From contig CP067379.1 in assembly GCA_019565575.1 (NCBI GenBank), positions 620,001 to 684,000 on the forward strand: a DNA stretch of 64,000 bases, read 5' to 3'. Each line of letters opens with the position of its first letter. Position 1 is the stretch's first letter. Under the pieces are notes generated by a model. The model did not search any database, was not told the DNA's origin, and worked only from the letters and a program-made list of their open reading frames with translations. A program made the position numbers and the translations under genes. Positions 1-9,349 of this stretch are shown here, piece by piece. This DNA comes from Flavobacterium covae (GTDB lineage Bacteria > Bacteroidota > Bacteroidia > Flavobacteriales > Flavobacteriaceae).

Positions 1-968
1 ACTTCTTTACTTTGTCTATTATAGTTTTCTTCAAAACTGTTTAAGTGTGACTCTAATGTGTTGGTATCGTTGGTCGTTTGATGTATAGAAACGTGTGTAA
101 TAAATTGATTTTCAGTTGATATTTGAGGGTTGTAAGCTGGTTTGAGTTGCCCATTTCTCATATGATCTTCCTTCATTCTCATAAAAGTAGCGTCAGGGTC
201 TGTCTTACTATAAGAGTTTCTATTTCCAAGTATTTCTAAATCCTTTTCGTATTTCTCTAATCTTGGAAGGTGTTCTTCCTGTAATTTCTGTAGTTCTTTT
301 ACCTGTTTCTTAGTCGGTTCTTTTAACTTTTTATTCAATTCTGATAGCTTTTCTTTTAATTCATCTGAATTGATTTTTTTTGGCAATGCTTCTTGGTTAA
401 GTTCTTGGTTTTCTGATTGTATACTGTTTTCTATATCAGATAAAATAGTGTTGATTTTTACTTCTAATTTCTCTTTGTATTTTTCAACCGAACCACGCCA
501 AACAAAGGTGTATTTGTTGGATTTTGCTTCAATTTTAGTACCATCAATATATTGAACATCAAGGCTTATATAACCTAGGTCGACCAATATTTTTACTACT
601 TCTGCGAATAAAACTTTGATTTTATCTTTCAAAATTTTGCCTCTAAACTCGTTAATGGTTCTAAACCCAGGAGTGGAATTGCCTGAGATAAACATAAAAT
701 GAATGTTCTCATTAAGTGCTTTGGCTATTTTTCGGCAAGAATAGATATTTGACAAATAGCTATAAAACAATACTTTGATTAGCATTCTAGGATGGTAAGC
801 AGGGCATCCACCACCGCGATAAAGCTTAACTATGTCGCTAATATCAAGTCTGTCAACTATAGAATCGACCAGTCGAACAGGGTGGTTATCATCAATTTTA
901 TCAAAAATATTGATTGGAAAAAGTTCTGGAGAATTGCCTGTCTGGTTTTTAAATGTTACTTTAGCCAT
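1..968 (-). CDS. IS1182-family transposase, C-terminus cut by window edge
   Basis: The frame opens with ATG at 966-968 and stays open to base 1, so about 322 N-terminal residues are visible. It begins [20 protein letters not shown] and contains a DUF772-type segment with HPVRLVD and a [20 protein letters not shown] stretch, then a charged coiled-coil-like linker (about residues 165-250) rich in Lys, Glu and Leu. This is the layout of IS1182/IS5-superfamily DDE transposases, which cut and paste the IS. The catalytic residues towards the C-terminus lie partly outside the window. The gene sits directly beyond the oldest RHS tip and its accessory genes, so the IS bounds the array on its downstream side. 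Confidence 0.85.
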   Translation of the reverse strand, partial: MAKVTFKNQTGNSPELFPINIFDKIDDNHPVRLVDSIVDRLDISDIVKLYRGGGCPAYHPRMLIKVLFYSYLSNIYSCRKIAKALNENIHFMFISGNSTPGFRTINEFRGKILKDKIKVLFAEVVKILVDLGYISLDVQYIDGTKIEAKSNKYTFVWRGSVEKYKEKLEVKINTILSDIENSIQSENQELNQEALPKKINSDELKEKLSELNKKLKEPTKKQVKELQKLQEEHLPRLEKYEKDLEILGNRNSYSKTDPDATFMRMKEDHMRNGQLKPAYNPQISTENQFITHVSIHQTTNDTNTLESHLNSFEENYNRQSKE

Positions 969-1053
969 TGCTTGTTTTTTGTCACCTCTAAAATACATGT
1001 TTTAGAGTAAAACAGCAATAAAAAAGGCTGTCCTAAACTTTTTGGACAGCCTC
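1..1053 (-). mobile_element. IS1182-like insertion sequence, one end visible
   Basis: The segment holds the transposase gene and ends at a terminal hairpin-like inverted sequence at 1026-1051 (GGCTGTCC facing GGACAGCC), a common form of IS1182-family ends that can also act as a terminator. The other end is outside the window, so no target duplication can be checked. The stop codon of the small gene at 1065 lies only about 12 bases beyond the end, so the IS may have landed in or just behind that gene. Confidence 0.7.
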
Positions 1054-1064
1054 TATGCTTTATA

Positions 1065-1310
1065 CTATTTCTTCCAAGTATCGCCTTTCCAAAATAACTG
1101 GCTGTTATTTTTAATATAAATCAAGTCATTATTAAAAGGTTCAAATTCTAAAAAACACCTATCAAAATATGGTAAAGTAATAGTAAGATAATTCGTTTTT
1201 TCAGTATCAATATCTTCTTCAAAAATCTTAAATAAAATTCTGCTTTTATATAAGTAAGTTCCAGAGACATTAGCATTAATAGAAAAATCAATCCTATTAT
1301 TATTTATCAA
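1065..1310 (-). CDS. Small hypothetical protein behind tip 7 (TTG start)
   Basis: I do not recognise this 81-residue frame. It would start with TTG at 1308-1310, only two bases after the stop of the lipoprotein gene, so translational coupling is possible. The protein is rich in Asp, Asn, Phe and Tyr and has no signal peptide or membrane segment. It ends just before the IS1182 end. It could be a second immunity gene, or the C-terminal part of a longer gene truncated by the IS or by a frameshift. Start choice and reality of the gene are uncertain. Confidence 0.4.
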   Translation of the reverse strand: MINNNRIDFSINANVSGTYLYKSRILFKIFEEDIDTEKTNYLTITLPYFDRCFLEFEPFNNDLIYIKNNSQLFWKGDTWKK

Positions 1311-1312
1311 GT

Positions 1313-1819
1313 TTAGTTTTTCGTTTTTAAATGTTTAGACTTTGGGATTGCGATAAATGTTTTTTGAGTTTCTATATATTTACTTACGTTGCTATTAAAG
1401 TAAAAACTATATTTTATTGGCAATTCATCGCTTCCAGCAGGCAAATTTATTTTTATATATAAACTATCTTGAGACAATTTATTTTCCTTTTTTATCTCAT
1501 AATTAAAACCTTTTTGTTTTAAATATTTATCCTCACTTGTTATCTTCAAGATATTATTTGATAGAACAGACCATTTCCCTTTTGATGCTATTTCGCATTG
1601 TTCAATAGATGGGGTAAATTTAATTTCAGCCTTTTTTAAAATGTAAGTGCTATCAGCATTTAAAATTATACTGTGATAATTCATTTCAGAAAATGCTTGA
1701 AACATCTTGTCTGAATCTAAAATATATTCGCCATATAATTTATTATTTGCTTCTAAAACATTATTTGTCGATTTACAACTAATAGACAAAACAATTAATA
1801 AAATAAAAGCTATTCTCAT
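1313..1819 (-). CDS. Lipoprotein, putative immunity protein of tip 7
   Basis: This 168-residue protein starts with a lipoprotein signal: MRIAFILLIVLSISC, with Cys15 as the lipidation site. The mature part is predicted to be beta-rich (GEYILDSDKM, HSIILNADSTYIL, GKWSVLSNNILKI), resembling small lipocalin-like lipoproteins, though I cannot assign a family. Its ATG overlaps the stop of the tip 7 frame (TAATG), the tight coupling expected of a toxin-immunity pair. A periplasmic or outer-membrane-anchored immunity protein suggests the cognate toxin acts outside the cytoplasm. The function is inferred from position only. Confidence 0.6.
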   Translation of the reverse strand: MRIAFILLIVLSISCKSTNNVLEANNKLYGEYILDSDKMFQAFSEMNYHSIILNADSTYILKKAEIKFTPSIEQCEIASKGKWSVLSNNILKITSEDKYLKQKGFNYEIKKENKLSQDSLYIKINLPAGSDELPIKYSFYFNSNVSKYIETQKTFIAIPKSKHLKTKN

Positions 1820-2506
1820 TACTTTTTAGGTTTTATTAATCCTTTATACACAGGTTCTCCACTTTCGCCCTTTATATTAAAAAGCGATGTCGAATTAATA
1901 TCTTTTAAAGAACTCGCACCAGCTGGATATGAACCATCAAAAGAATATTGAATTTGATATGCATTAACCTCATTTTGGATACCTCCTTCATATGTTTTTG
2001 CAGAGTTTAATAATTGACCATTAGAATTAAATCTAACGCCTCCTGCTTCCATAGATTGACCAACGTGTCTTATTTCGTGTAGGTGTAAACCAGTATTGCT
2101 ACCTTCAATAGTTATAACACCATTAGAGTCTTTAACAACACCGTGTGTCCCATCACTTTGACTTGGACCTCCTAAACGATAAGTTTCTTTAGCTTCTCCA
2201 ATACTTTTAATATCTGCTAATGACTGATTTAAATTATCAATTTTGGAAGTATTATCTGTTAACTTGTCTTGGAGTTTAGCAAGTTTCTTTTCACTTAATC
2301 CTCCTTTATCTATTTGAGCTTGAATTTTTGCACTATCATTATTGACACTAGCAATTCTATTATTAACTGATTTGTTTAATCTTTCAGCATCTTTTGGGTC
2401 TTCCCAAATCATACCTGTTGGATCAATATATCTTAAAGGGTTGTTATTACAAAACGCATATGGTGACTTTCCTATTTGTTTTGGATGTTCCGCTAGTGGG
2501 TCAACA
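1819..2506 (-). CDS. Displaced RHS tip 7 with HEIRH motif (fragment without start)
   Basis: The frame is open from the A1 seam at 2506. It reads V-D-P-L-A-E-H-P-K-Q, then SPYAFCNNNPLRYIDPTG, the canonical end of an RHS core repeat, followed by about 190 tip residues. The tip has a coiled-coil-like segment (roughly KIQAQIDKGG to LNQSLADIK) and a later LHLHEIRHVGQ motif, a variant HExxH signature that suggests a zinc metallopeptidase. A glutamate ligand could lie in the following NEVNAYQ. There is no promoter or start codon: a TAG stop supplied by element A lies just upstream of the seam. It is best read as the original C-terminus of the RHS gene, severed by integration of element A. The ATG at 2412 is internal. 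Confidence 0.75.
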
Positions 2507-3235
2507 CTTATAAAATACTACTCCATAATTTCCTCGCACGAGAACTTCAAAAACACCAACAATACAAAGAACTTCAAAGAACACAACAGGTTTTCAACCT
2601 TTTGCAAAGATAATCAATTTTTTATTTTCAATTGAAAAAATAAAAACTTTAGTTGTTGGTGTTGATGGATTGTTGAACTGGAAAAAACTTTTTGCGGTGG
2701 ATTTTCGAGCGGTGGCAAAAGTTTTTCTATTTCAACAATCAACTAAAAACTCAAAAAAATAAATGCTTCTTTTTGGGATTACCTCTTTTCGGGTGGGAAG
2801 CGTTGGCAAAAGGCTAATTACAGGCTGGCTTGCTGTGGCTATTTGCGGAGCGAAAACATAAAATGAATTATAGGGCAAAAAATACCGTTAAAAATCAATA
2901 AACAAATTCGTTTTTTGCCCTATAATGCAAGCGATTTTATGTTAAATAGCTTACCCCATTTTTTTATGGCATAAGTGAGCGGGGGAGTACGGAGCGAACG
3001 GCTTTTTGCCAAAGTTTTTTAGCGTTGGGAACAGCTCTTTTATTTTTTTCAAATACCTTTTTCTTTCAACTGATTTCATTTGAAAAAAATAAATGTGCTG
3101 TGGTGCGTTGGCAAAAAACTTTCGCAAAAAGTATGACAGAAAAAAATGGGGGCACAGCAAGACAAGTCTGTAATTGCCTTTGTGCGTTGGCGGGTGGGTT
3201 ATTAAATCAATCCCAAAAAAGAAGCATTTATTTTT
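2507..3235. repeat. Gene-free terminal region of element A, nested inverted repeats
   Basis: About 730 bases hold no convincing gene but many paired inverted repeats. Outer arms lie at 2753-2780 and 3209-3237 (sharing ATAAATGCTTC), inner arms at 2812-2838 and 3151-3177 (sharing TTGCTGTG), and a hairpin at 2857-2941 whose stem is ATTATAGGGCAAAAAA (2867-2882) with its complement at 2911-2926. Further left, an ACACCAACAA block near 2549 faces TTGTTGGTGT near 2654. The region adjoins the integration end. It may be an origin, a folded recombination substrate or a structured RNA. Short frames in it (for example 3025-3261) are by-products of the palindromes. Confidence 0.7.
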
Positions 3236-4126
3236 TTACCTTATTGGATGGTAATTATTAACTGCATTTTGCAATTGCTCCAGTTCGGTTTGTTTGTATT
3301 GGATGGTGGTGGAGGCTCGTCTGTGTCCGCTAAATACTTGAACTATTCTTGTATCATTCTCCTTTTTCAATAAGTTTGCAATTACAGATTGACGGATTTT
3401 CATTGGTTGTATTTGTTCCTGTTTTGGTTTTTGTTCGTTTATCATTTTACTGATTCCATGTGCATTTATTTTTTCTCCGTATTGTCCTAAAATAAAGATG
3501 CTGCTTTCTTGTTTATTGTTGTATTTCAGTAGTTTAATTCTATCTTTTTCTAAATAATTATAGATTAATAAAATTTGTTTTGCATTGAGTGGCAAGGTTC
3601 TACTTTGTGGACTTTTTGAAGTGATTTCTAGACTTCCTTTGATGTAGATTTCGCATTTTTCTAAATTGATGTTTTCAACTTCTAATTCTGCTATTTCTTT
3701 GACGGTTAAGGCTTGATAAATGAGTAAGCTTATAATTACTTTGTTTCTGTTTTCTAAATATTTTTTCTTTCTGATTTGATAGGTTTCAAAGAATTTTTCT
3801 AATGTTTCTGGGCTGTAAAATGTATCAACTTGTATTTGTCTATCTATTTTATCTTTTAAAAATAATTCACTGCAAGGATGATCCTTTCTTTGTCCTGTTT
3901 CAAGTAGATAATTGAAGTATATTTTTACTCCATACAAGCAATGTCGTAATGTTTTTGGACTTAAATCGTAATTCTTTCGTAAGTGTTCAATGTAATTTAA
4001 AACGTCTTTAAATGTGGCTAATTTGGCTTTATTTCCGTAGTAATCTGTAAATCGTTTTATTAAAAATAAGTTGCTGTAAAGTGTGCTTTTGCTGTATTTC
4101 TTTTCTAAATATTCATTGATGGTCAT
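3236..4126 (-). CDS. Tyrosine recombinase RecB of element A, lacks Arg I
   Basis: I start the gene at MTINEYLEKKYSKSTLY (ATG 4124-4126), matching the start of homologues in families B and C and overlapping the upstream recombinase stop by 14 bases. The frame could begin at 4183. It has an N-terminal SAM-like core-binding domain and a C-terminal catalytic domain. The second Arg (MKIRQSVIANLL) and the GHRRASTTIQYK box with His and the Tyr nucleophile are present, but the box that normally carries the first catalytic Arg reads LLIYQALTVKEI. The His of the HxxR motif is replaced by Lys. It is probably a catalytically impaired partner of the neighbouring recombinase. Confidence 0.8.
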   Translation of the reverse strand: MTINEYLEKKYSKSTLYSNLFLIKRFTDYYGNKAKLATFKDVLNYIEHLRKNYDLSPKTLRHCLYGVKIYFNYLLETGQRKDHPCSELFLKDKIDRQIQVDTFYSPETLEKFFETYQIRKKKYLENRNKVIISLLIYQALTVKEIAELEVENINLEKCEIYIKGSLEITSKSPQSRTLPLNAKQILLIYNYLEKDRIKLLKYNNKQESSIFILGQYGEKINAHGISKMINEQKPKQEQIQPMKIRQSVIANLLKKENDTRIVQVFSGHRRASTTIQYKQTELEQLQNAVNNYHPIR

Positions 4127-5042
4127 TATATAAGTTATTAATCTGATTTTGTGATATATGCGTATAAATTTCTGTTGATTCAATATGACTATGTCCTAAA
4201 AATTTCTGAACCTGTTCGAGCTTCATTCCGTTTTGTAGTAAATGTGTTGCTATTGAATGCCTTAAACTATGTATTCCTATTCTGTTTAATTCTTCAAACT
4301 TTAGTTTTTTACCAAATTCTGTTTTTAATAGTAGTTTCTTAAAGTGCTTATTTATAGTGTCATCACTCATTCTTCTTGCTTTATTATTTATTAAAAACTC
4401 ATTAGTTTTATGTTTTAAACTTTCTAAATATTCATTGAGTTCATTAGTAATTTTATCGGTTAGCGGTACCAACCGCCGTTTACTGTTTTTACCTTTTTGA
4501 ACAATGACTAAATTTTCTATAATTCTAATATCTTCTTTGTTTAAATCACTGATTTCTTGCACTCTTAACCCACAACCATACGCAATATTTAAAATAGTTT
4601 TTTCTTGTAAATTCGCTACTTTGTAGAGTTCTTGTATTTGGTCCTGGTTAAAAATAAATCGTTCTACTTTTTCATTGATTGGAGTAAATTTTAAATGTGA
4701 TGCTGGACTGCTTTTTATAACTCCTAATTCTAATAAATACCCTAAATATTGTTGAAGATTTCGCATATTATCATAAATAGATTTCTGCTTTAATTTTTGT
4801 TTAGTTCTTTGACTGATTTTTTCTTTTAGATAGTTGTTGTAGTTTGCTATTTCTTTTGGTGTAACTTCTTTTATATCAAATATTTTCAAATTCTCTAACC
4901 AACTAAAAAACTCCTTCAGATATAAATATCTTGCTTGGGTTGTTTCGGGATTTAATCCTAAAATGTCTAAATGTTTTTTGTAGTTTATGGCTTCTGTTTG
5001 GTAGTATTCTGTATAGATTTTGTGTTTACTTGGAGCACCCAT
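4113..5042 (-). CDS. Tyrosine recombinase RecA of element A (active-type, XerC/D-like)
   Basis: This 309-residue integrase has a full catalytic set: Arg I in YGCGLRVQEISDL, a Lys loop (VQKGKNSKRRLVPL), the HxxR box IHSLRHSIATHLL, and LGHSHIESTEIYTH with the conserved His and nucleophilic Tyr. It has a normal N-terminal SAM-like domain. It is the upstream gene of a two-gene recombinase operon and most likely does the strand cleavage for integration at the V-D-P-L codons. The name RecA here means first recombinase, not the homologous recombination protein. Confidence 0.9.
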   Translation of the reverse strand: MGAPSKHKIYTEYYQTEAINYKKHLDILGLNPETTQARYLYLKEFFSWLENLKIFDIKEVTPKEIANYNNYLKEKISQRTKQKLKQKSIYDNMRNLQQYLGYLLELGVIKSSPASHLKFTPINEKVERFIFNQDQIQELYKVANLQEKTILNIAYGCGLRVQEISDLNKEDIRIIENLVIVQKGKNSKRRLVPLTDKITNELNEYLESLKHKTNEFLINNKARRMSDDTINKHFKKLLLKTEFGKKLKFEELNRIGIHSLRHSIATHLLQNGMKLEQVQKFLGHSHIESTEIYTHISQNQINNLYNDHQ

Positions 5043-5098
5043 ACTTATGATGTTTTTAAGGTTTATGATGCTTTTGCTTACTCAATATTTTATTTTTT

Positions 5099-5187
5099 GG
5101 GTCGCTAGATTTTTATTTTCTGATTATCAGTAATTTATATTTATTTTATTGATTTGTAGTGACCCATTAGCGAACCATTAGTGACCC
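5099..5187. repeat. 11-bp iteron cluster of element A, copy 1
   Basis: Three contiguous 11-bp direct repeats lie at 5155-5165 (TGTAGTGACCC), 5166-5176 (ATTAGCGAACC) and 5177-5187 (ATTAGTGACCC). A fourth copy in inverse orientation is at 5099-5109 (GGGTCGCTAGA). The 330 bases between the primase and recombinase genes hold nothing else I recognise, apart from T-rich sequence and a possible imperfect stem around 5260-5330. The same arrangement, with a different sequence, occurs in family B, which suggests a binding site for the element's replication protein. Confidence 0.65.
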
Positions 5188-5371
5188 TTTGCGGTTCATA
5201 CTTTGTTTTTTAAACTTTGTATTTGTTCATTTGCTTTTGTTTGTTTTTTATAGGTATTCACGAATCGAAGTTTTTTATTGGATTTAATTATTTTTTAGTT
5301 CTTCGATTTGATTCATTAAAAAGTTTTTTATTTATTCATTCGTTTTTATTGTTTTTTAAAGGAGTTCATGA

Positions 5372-7666
5372 ATCAAGGATTTATTTTTAAAGATTGTATT
5401 TGGTTCATTAGAAAATCCTTGATTTCAGCTCTTAATTTCTGATGATTATCCCAATACGTAATTTTATATTTAATTCCTTTATTGTTGTAACCTCCTGATT
5501 GTTTGATGTATTCTAATTCTAAAAGTGTATTTATGTAGCGTTGTAATTGTGTTTTAGAGATGTTTAATTCTTGTCTTATTTCTCGTTGTAAAAAATCTTG
5601 ATTTTCGTTTTTAACGTACTTTTTAGTCGTTCAAAAAACTGTCTTAAACTTCCATCTAATTCATCTACTTTTAAAATAATACTTTCAAAAAGTACTTCGG
5701 TAGCTTGTTCGATATCTTCTATTTCTGTTATTAATTGGTTGTTGTTGGTTAGTTTTCTCTGATACTGATTTAAAAAAGTTACTTGTTTGATTACCGCTTG
5801 ATACATTTCGTTTAATCGTCTTATTTTGTGGACTTTTTCGGGTAAATGTAATTGTGTTGCATACGGATTAATGACTTCATATACTTTTAAATTCCTTACT
5901 ATACTTTGTATAAATCCTATTGCTTTTTGACTTTCGTTTGGATCTATTTCGCCTGCGTTGCGTTTGTTTTGGTATTCGATTATTCTTGCGGTTTGTTCCT
6001 TGCTTTCATCAACTGCTATTAAAAAACTTCTGCTCATATTATCTTCGTAAGTTTCGCCTTTGGTGGTGGCTGATAAACTGGAGAACTGACCTTTTACTAT
6101 TTTATGACTGCTTTTATTATTTCCTTTTTTGTCTTTAATCGTTACCGAACTTCTTAATACTTGATTGCTTATAAATTCTCGTAAAGCATATAAAGCATCT
6201 TCTTTTAAACCGTCTAAATCTTCAATAATTACTACCTTTTGGAATAAATCAAACTCTCCCCAATTGTATAAACTACTCTCTGTAATTCGTGTAAATCTCA
6301 ATACATCTTCTTGTGGCATTAAATCTGCTATTCTACTGATTATATGAGTCTTTCCGCTTCCGCTACTTCCTTGTACTAGTGCGTGTAATGGGTTTTTATT
6401 TAAGTAACTGATAATAATTAAAAAGAGTAACATTCGGGCGTTTTCTTCGCCAACAATTCCAGATTTTCCGATTAATTCATTTAAATTTTTAATTAAATGT
6501 GAGCGTTTTAAAAAATCTATGGCGTTGCTTGGTTTCTCTTCCTGTTCACTGCGTGGATTTTCTTTTTCAGATGAAAAAATAAATGGTTGTCTTTTGTCTA
6601 AAAGCTCTGTAAATATTTCCTCATTATGAGCTTGTAAAGTTTCGTTGATGTCTTTGTTTATGGGTTCTAACACACTTATTTTTATTCTTGGTATTTGCCT
6701 CCCTTTGGTCGGCGAATCTCCGATTTCTTCCTGTAATAGTTTACCATATTTTAAAATGGCTTCTTTCCCTGCTGTATCATTGTCAAAAGCAAAGATGATT
6801 TCTTCTAGTTGTTTGAGTTCTTTAATTGCATTTAATATTTCTTCATTGAGTCCATTGGTGCCAAAACAAGCAATTAAACTATAATTCTCTGCAATATTTT
6901 TTATCTGAAGTAACGAAGCTGCATCAATTATACTTTCCGTTAAAATCAGTTTTTTAGTGTTTACATTGGGATAATTGGGATAAATTCCTTGCCTGTCTTT
7001 TAAATAAAAATGCTTTGCGTTTTCATTATTTAAAGTTGAACGAAAATATAAACTAACAATTTGATTTTCTTTGTTTTTCAATGCAAAACAAATACACCAT
7101 TTGCCAAAAACTCCGTAGGCTTTCTCTCCAGTTCTGCCTAAAATATTTTTATCAATTAGTAATCCATATTCTAAACATTGAGCAATTACATTTTCATCTT
7201 TCCTTGCTCCGTGGTGGAACTGACCAGCATTATAACCGATTTCTATTTTCTTAAAATCTAAACTTCTACTTTCTAAATATTCCTTTGCAGGTTTAGAGTT
7301 ATGCACCGCATTTTTAAAATATTGGTACATATTGGCTAAAAAATTTTCTCGGCTTAAATTCGGTTGATAGCGTTCATTATTACTTGGTTCTTGATGTCCC
7401 AGTATTTCCTTTGCTTTATTTATCGCTTCTGCTTTGGTGCAATTTTCTTTGTACAATATAAAATCTATTACATCCATTGCTTTACCGTGGGTTTTACAAT
7501 TACTACTAAAACAGTATGCAGTTTGTGTTTTGTAATATACTTGAAAACTTGGTGTTTTATCTTCGTGGAACGGACAATTTAAACGGCTTTGTTTGTCGGT
7601 TTTATAACCGTAATAGTGCAATACGTTGGCGATTGTGAGCTGTTGTTTTATCTCTGATATTTCCAT
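5372..7666 (-). pseudogene. CHC2-Toprim-ATPase replication protein of element A, frameshifted copy
   Basis: Domain order is clear. A CHC2 zinc finger (residues 1-90; CPFHEDKTPSF, CFSSNCKTHG) is followed by a Toprim domain (KKLILTESIIDAASLL, IIFAFDNDTAGKEA) and a P-loop ATPase with Walker A GSSGSGKTH and Walker B VVIIEDLDG. The end is a winged-helix segment (REIRQELNISKTQLQRY). The first two domains are those of DnaG-type primases and the ATPase suggests a helicase-like role. The frame runs from ATG 7664-7666 and breaks near 5620, where a T run is one base shorter than in the second copy. The last 80 residues are therefore in another frame. A consensus error is more likely than real loss. Confidence 0.85.
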
Positions 7667-7831
7667 TGTTGAAACTTTTTTAAAATATTTTTATTAACCG
7701 TTTTCGGTGCAAAGATACCGAATGAGTTTTATATGACAAAATTTTAACGATTTTAATTAACCGTTTTAGTTTCATATATTTGCAATATCAATTAAAACAA
7801 GGGTATTTATTAACCTTTTAAGTATTATATT
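7667..7831 (+). promoter_or_regulatory. Divergent promoter/operator between primase and XRE genes, element A1
   Basis: A TATATTTG box at 7775-7782 fits the Bacteroidota -7 consensus TAnnTTTG for the XRE gene. The 11-mer TTAACCGTTTT occurs at 7694-7704 and 7757-7767, and a related TTAACCTTTT at 7810-7819. The copies flank and overlap the promoter. They are good candidates for operator sites of the XRE protein, controlling both itself and the divergent replication and recombination operon. Confidence 0.6.
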
Positions 7832-8173
7832 ATGGTGACTTTTGGTAAAAGATTAAGAGAAGCAAGAGACAGCAAAGGCTTATCGCAACAAGATTTAGCA
7901 AAGCTAATCGGTAGCGTACATACTGTGATTGGTAGATATGAAAGGGATGAGATGAAGCCTTCGATTGATGTAGTAAAAAAATTGGCTGATGAATTAGGTA
8001 CAACCGTTGGCTACTTAATTGGCGAAGCCAAAGAAGCTCAGTTTTTAAAAGACCCTACAATGTTAAAGAGATTTCAAGAGATTGACGAACTTACAGAAAA
8101 AGACAAAGAATGTGTCTTTTCTTTACTTGATGCCTACCTTGCTAAAAGTAAATTACAAGCCTTTTTAAAATAA
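7832..8173 (+). CDS. XRE-family repressor of element A
   Basis: This 113-residue protein has an N-terminal Cro/C1-type helix-turn-helix (GKRLREARDSKGLSQQDLAKLIGSVHTVIGRYERDEMKPS, residues 5-45) and a short helical C-terminal part, probably for dimerisation. It is the only gene of the unit on the plus strand and is divergent from the primase gene, the usual layout of a lysogeny-type switch. It probably represses the replication/recombination operon and itself through the TTAACCGTTTT sites. Both copies in the window encode the same protein. Confidence 0.85.
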   Translation: MVTFGKRLREARDSKGLSQQDLAKLIGSVHTVIGRYERDEMKPSIDVVKKLADELGTTVGYLIGEAKEAQFLKDPTMLKRFQEIDELTEKDKECVFSLLDAYLAKSKLQAFLK

Positions 8174-8202
8174 CAAACCCCGCTTTTGCGGGGTTTGTTA
8201 TT
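8169..8202 (+). terminator. Terminator of XRE gene, element A1
   Basis: A long hairpin with stem AATAACAAACCCCGC and loop TTTT is followed by T-rich sequence and contains the XRE stop codon. It lies between convergent genes (XRE and the immunity gene stop at 8213), so it probably works in both directions. Confidence 0.85.
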
Positions 8203-8212
8203 TATAATGCTA

Positions 8213-8593
8213 TTAATAATTTTTTAATTCCTCACTTAAATCTCTTGCAAATTCATCTAAATCAACAACAAAACCAGATTTGCCATTTACAGGAAATACA
8301 TCTATTAAATAGTTTTTAGATGCAATTAAGTCAAATATCTCATCTTCTAAATCGTCAAGAGTCAATTTTTTAGGAGTACATTCTTTCCATCCTTCCTCAA
8401 GATTAGAATTAATAAACTCTTTAGCAGACCAAAATGATATCAAAGTTTTATCGTCAATGTCAGACAAAGCATAATCTCCATTAACATCAACAATAGTCCA
8501 AAGCTCCTCGTAATCTGCAACTTTTTTAATAAAGTACTTATATCTTTCTATTGGTTGCAATACAGACACATTCTTAATTTCTTTAGCATTCAT
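8213..8593 (-). CDS. DUF2750-type immunity protein of tip A
   Basis: The 126-residue protein resembles the DUF2750 family: YEELWTIVDVNGDYALSD, then FWSAKEFINSNLEEGWKECTPKKL, and a C-terminal VNGKSGFVVDLDEFARDLSEEL. It has no signal peptide, so it acts in the cytoplasm. DUF2750-like proteins are found next to polymorphic toxins. The gene starts three bases after the stop of tip A, which supports a toxin-immunity pair. This copy is intact; the second copy carries a frameshift. Confidence 0.75.
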   Translation of the reverse strand: MNAKEIKNVSVLQPIERYKYFIKKVADYEELWTIVDVNGDYALSDIDDKTLISFWSAKEFINSNLEEGWKECTPKKLTLDDLEDEIFDLIASKNYLIDVFPVNGKSGFVVDLDEFARDLSEELKNY

Positions 8594-8596
8594 AAA

Positions 8597-9349
8597 TTAA
8601 TCATTTAAAGGTCTTTCTTTATTTTTTCTACCTCCATTATCATATTTATGTTGCCTTCTATGTAAATCTCTGTCTTGTAAGTTTGAATTTTTATATGAAT
8701 ACCCTTTTGCTGCCTCTCGACCTCTCTCGTGTGCCAAATCTTTTCCAGGAGGATTACGGATTGATTTCCTATTACCTCTCTCTATTTGATTCATTTCTGA
8801 TTTTATCCATCCTTTATCAGCTTTACCTAATTTAGGATCTGTAGCCAATTCTACTAATCTCTCTTGTTTTCCTGCTCTACCTGCCTTTAAAAGTGATTTA
8901 GCATTATCTGCAGATTTTACTGCATCGATAGCATTTTCAATAATATTAATATCTTTTTAATCTTACCTACTTTTGCTAAATCCCCTGCATAAGGAATAAC
9001 ACCAACAGCACTGATAGCTGCACTAAAATAATCTCCATCATCAAAAGCCATTTTTGCACCGACAGCATCGGATATTCCTGTGGGGTCAAAAATTCCCACT
9101 ATATCTAATCCAGCACTTAAAATATCTTTTCCGCTTAATGAATAATTCCCTCCAAAATCAACACCTAAACTACTTGCATTAACTTTTATATCAATTAAAT
9201 CAGTTTTTAATGTTACACTGGAGTTATTTTTACCAAGTATGACTATATCAGTTGGAGCCATTCCATCTTCATCAACAAAACGAATAGGATTATTGAAAGA
9301 AAAACTATAAGGCGACCACTCCGGGAACTCTTCGGCCAGCGGGTCCACA
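8597..9349 (-). pseudogene. Displaced RHS tip A, type-8-like toxin, frameshifted copy
   Basis: The tip begins at the seam with [10 protein letters not shown] and the RHS end motif [17 protein letters not shown] linker with a hydrophobic segment ([20 protein letters not shown]) follows. The C-terminal domain holds PPGKDLAHERGREAAKGYSY and LQDRDLHRRQHKYDNGGRKN, which resembles polymorphic toxin type 8 (Ntox8). That assignment is from memory of the family pattern. A T run near 8956 is one base short compared with the second copy and breaks the frame. No start codon or promoter is attached; the tip is cut off from the RHS core by the second element copy. Confidence 0.75.

Larger units (their letters stand above)
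2507..9349 (-). mobile_element. Integrative tip-carrying element A, copy 1
   Basis: The unit is bounded by the short direct repeat GGGTC(A/C)ACA at 2498-2506 and 9341-9349, inside the codons for V-D-P-L of the RHS core. In RHS direction it contains a type-8-like tip, a DUF2750 immunity gene, a divergent XRE gene, a CHC2-Toprim-ATPase gene, an 11-bp iteron cluster, two tyrosine recombinase genes and a hairpin-rich end starting ACTTATAAAA. An almost identical copy follows 6843 bases to the right. Bounds are inferred by comparing junctions, so they are good to a few bases. Confidence 0.8.

Noticed and set aside
3025..3261. 78-residue plus-strand frame in the end of element A (also 9866-10102)
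   Set aside because: It overlaps a minus-strand frame within the nested inverted repeats, has a low-complexity Lys/Phe-rich composition and no gene-like start context.
5155..5187. CRISPR-like repeats
   Set aside because: The 11-bp units are contiguous without spacers and no cas gene is near; iterons fit better.
5920..6884. Plus-strand frames inside the primase genes (72, 60, 79 residues)
   Set aside because: They are antisense shadows of the conserved minus-strand protein with its motifs.
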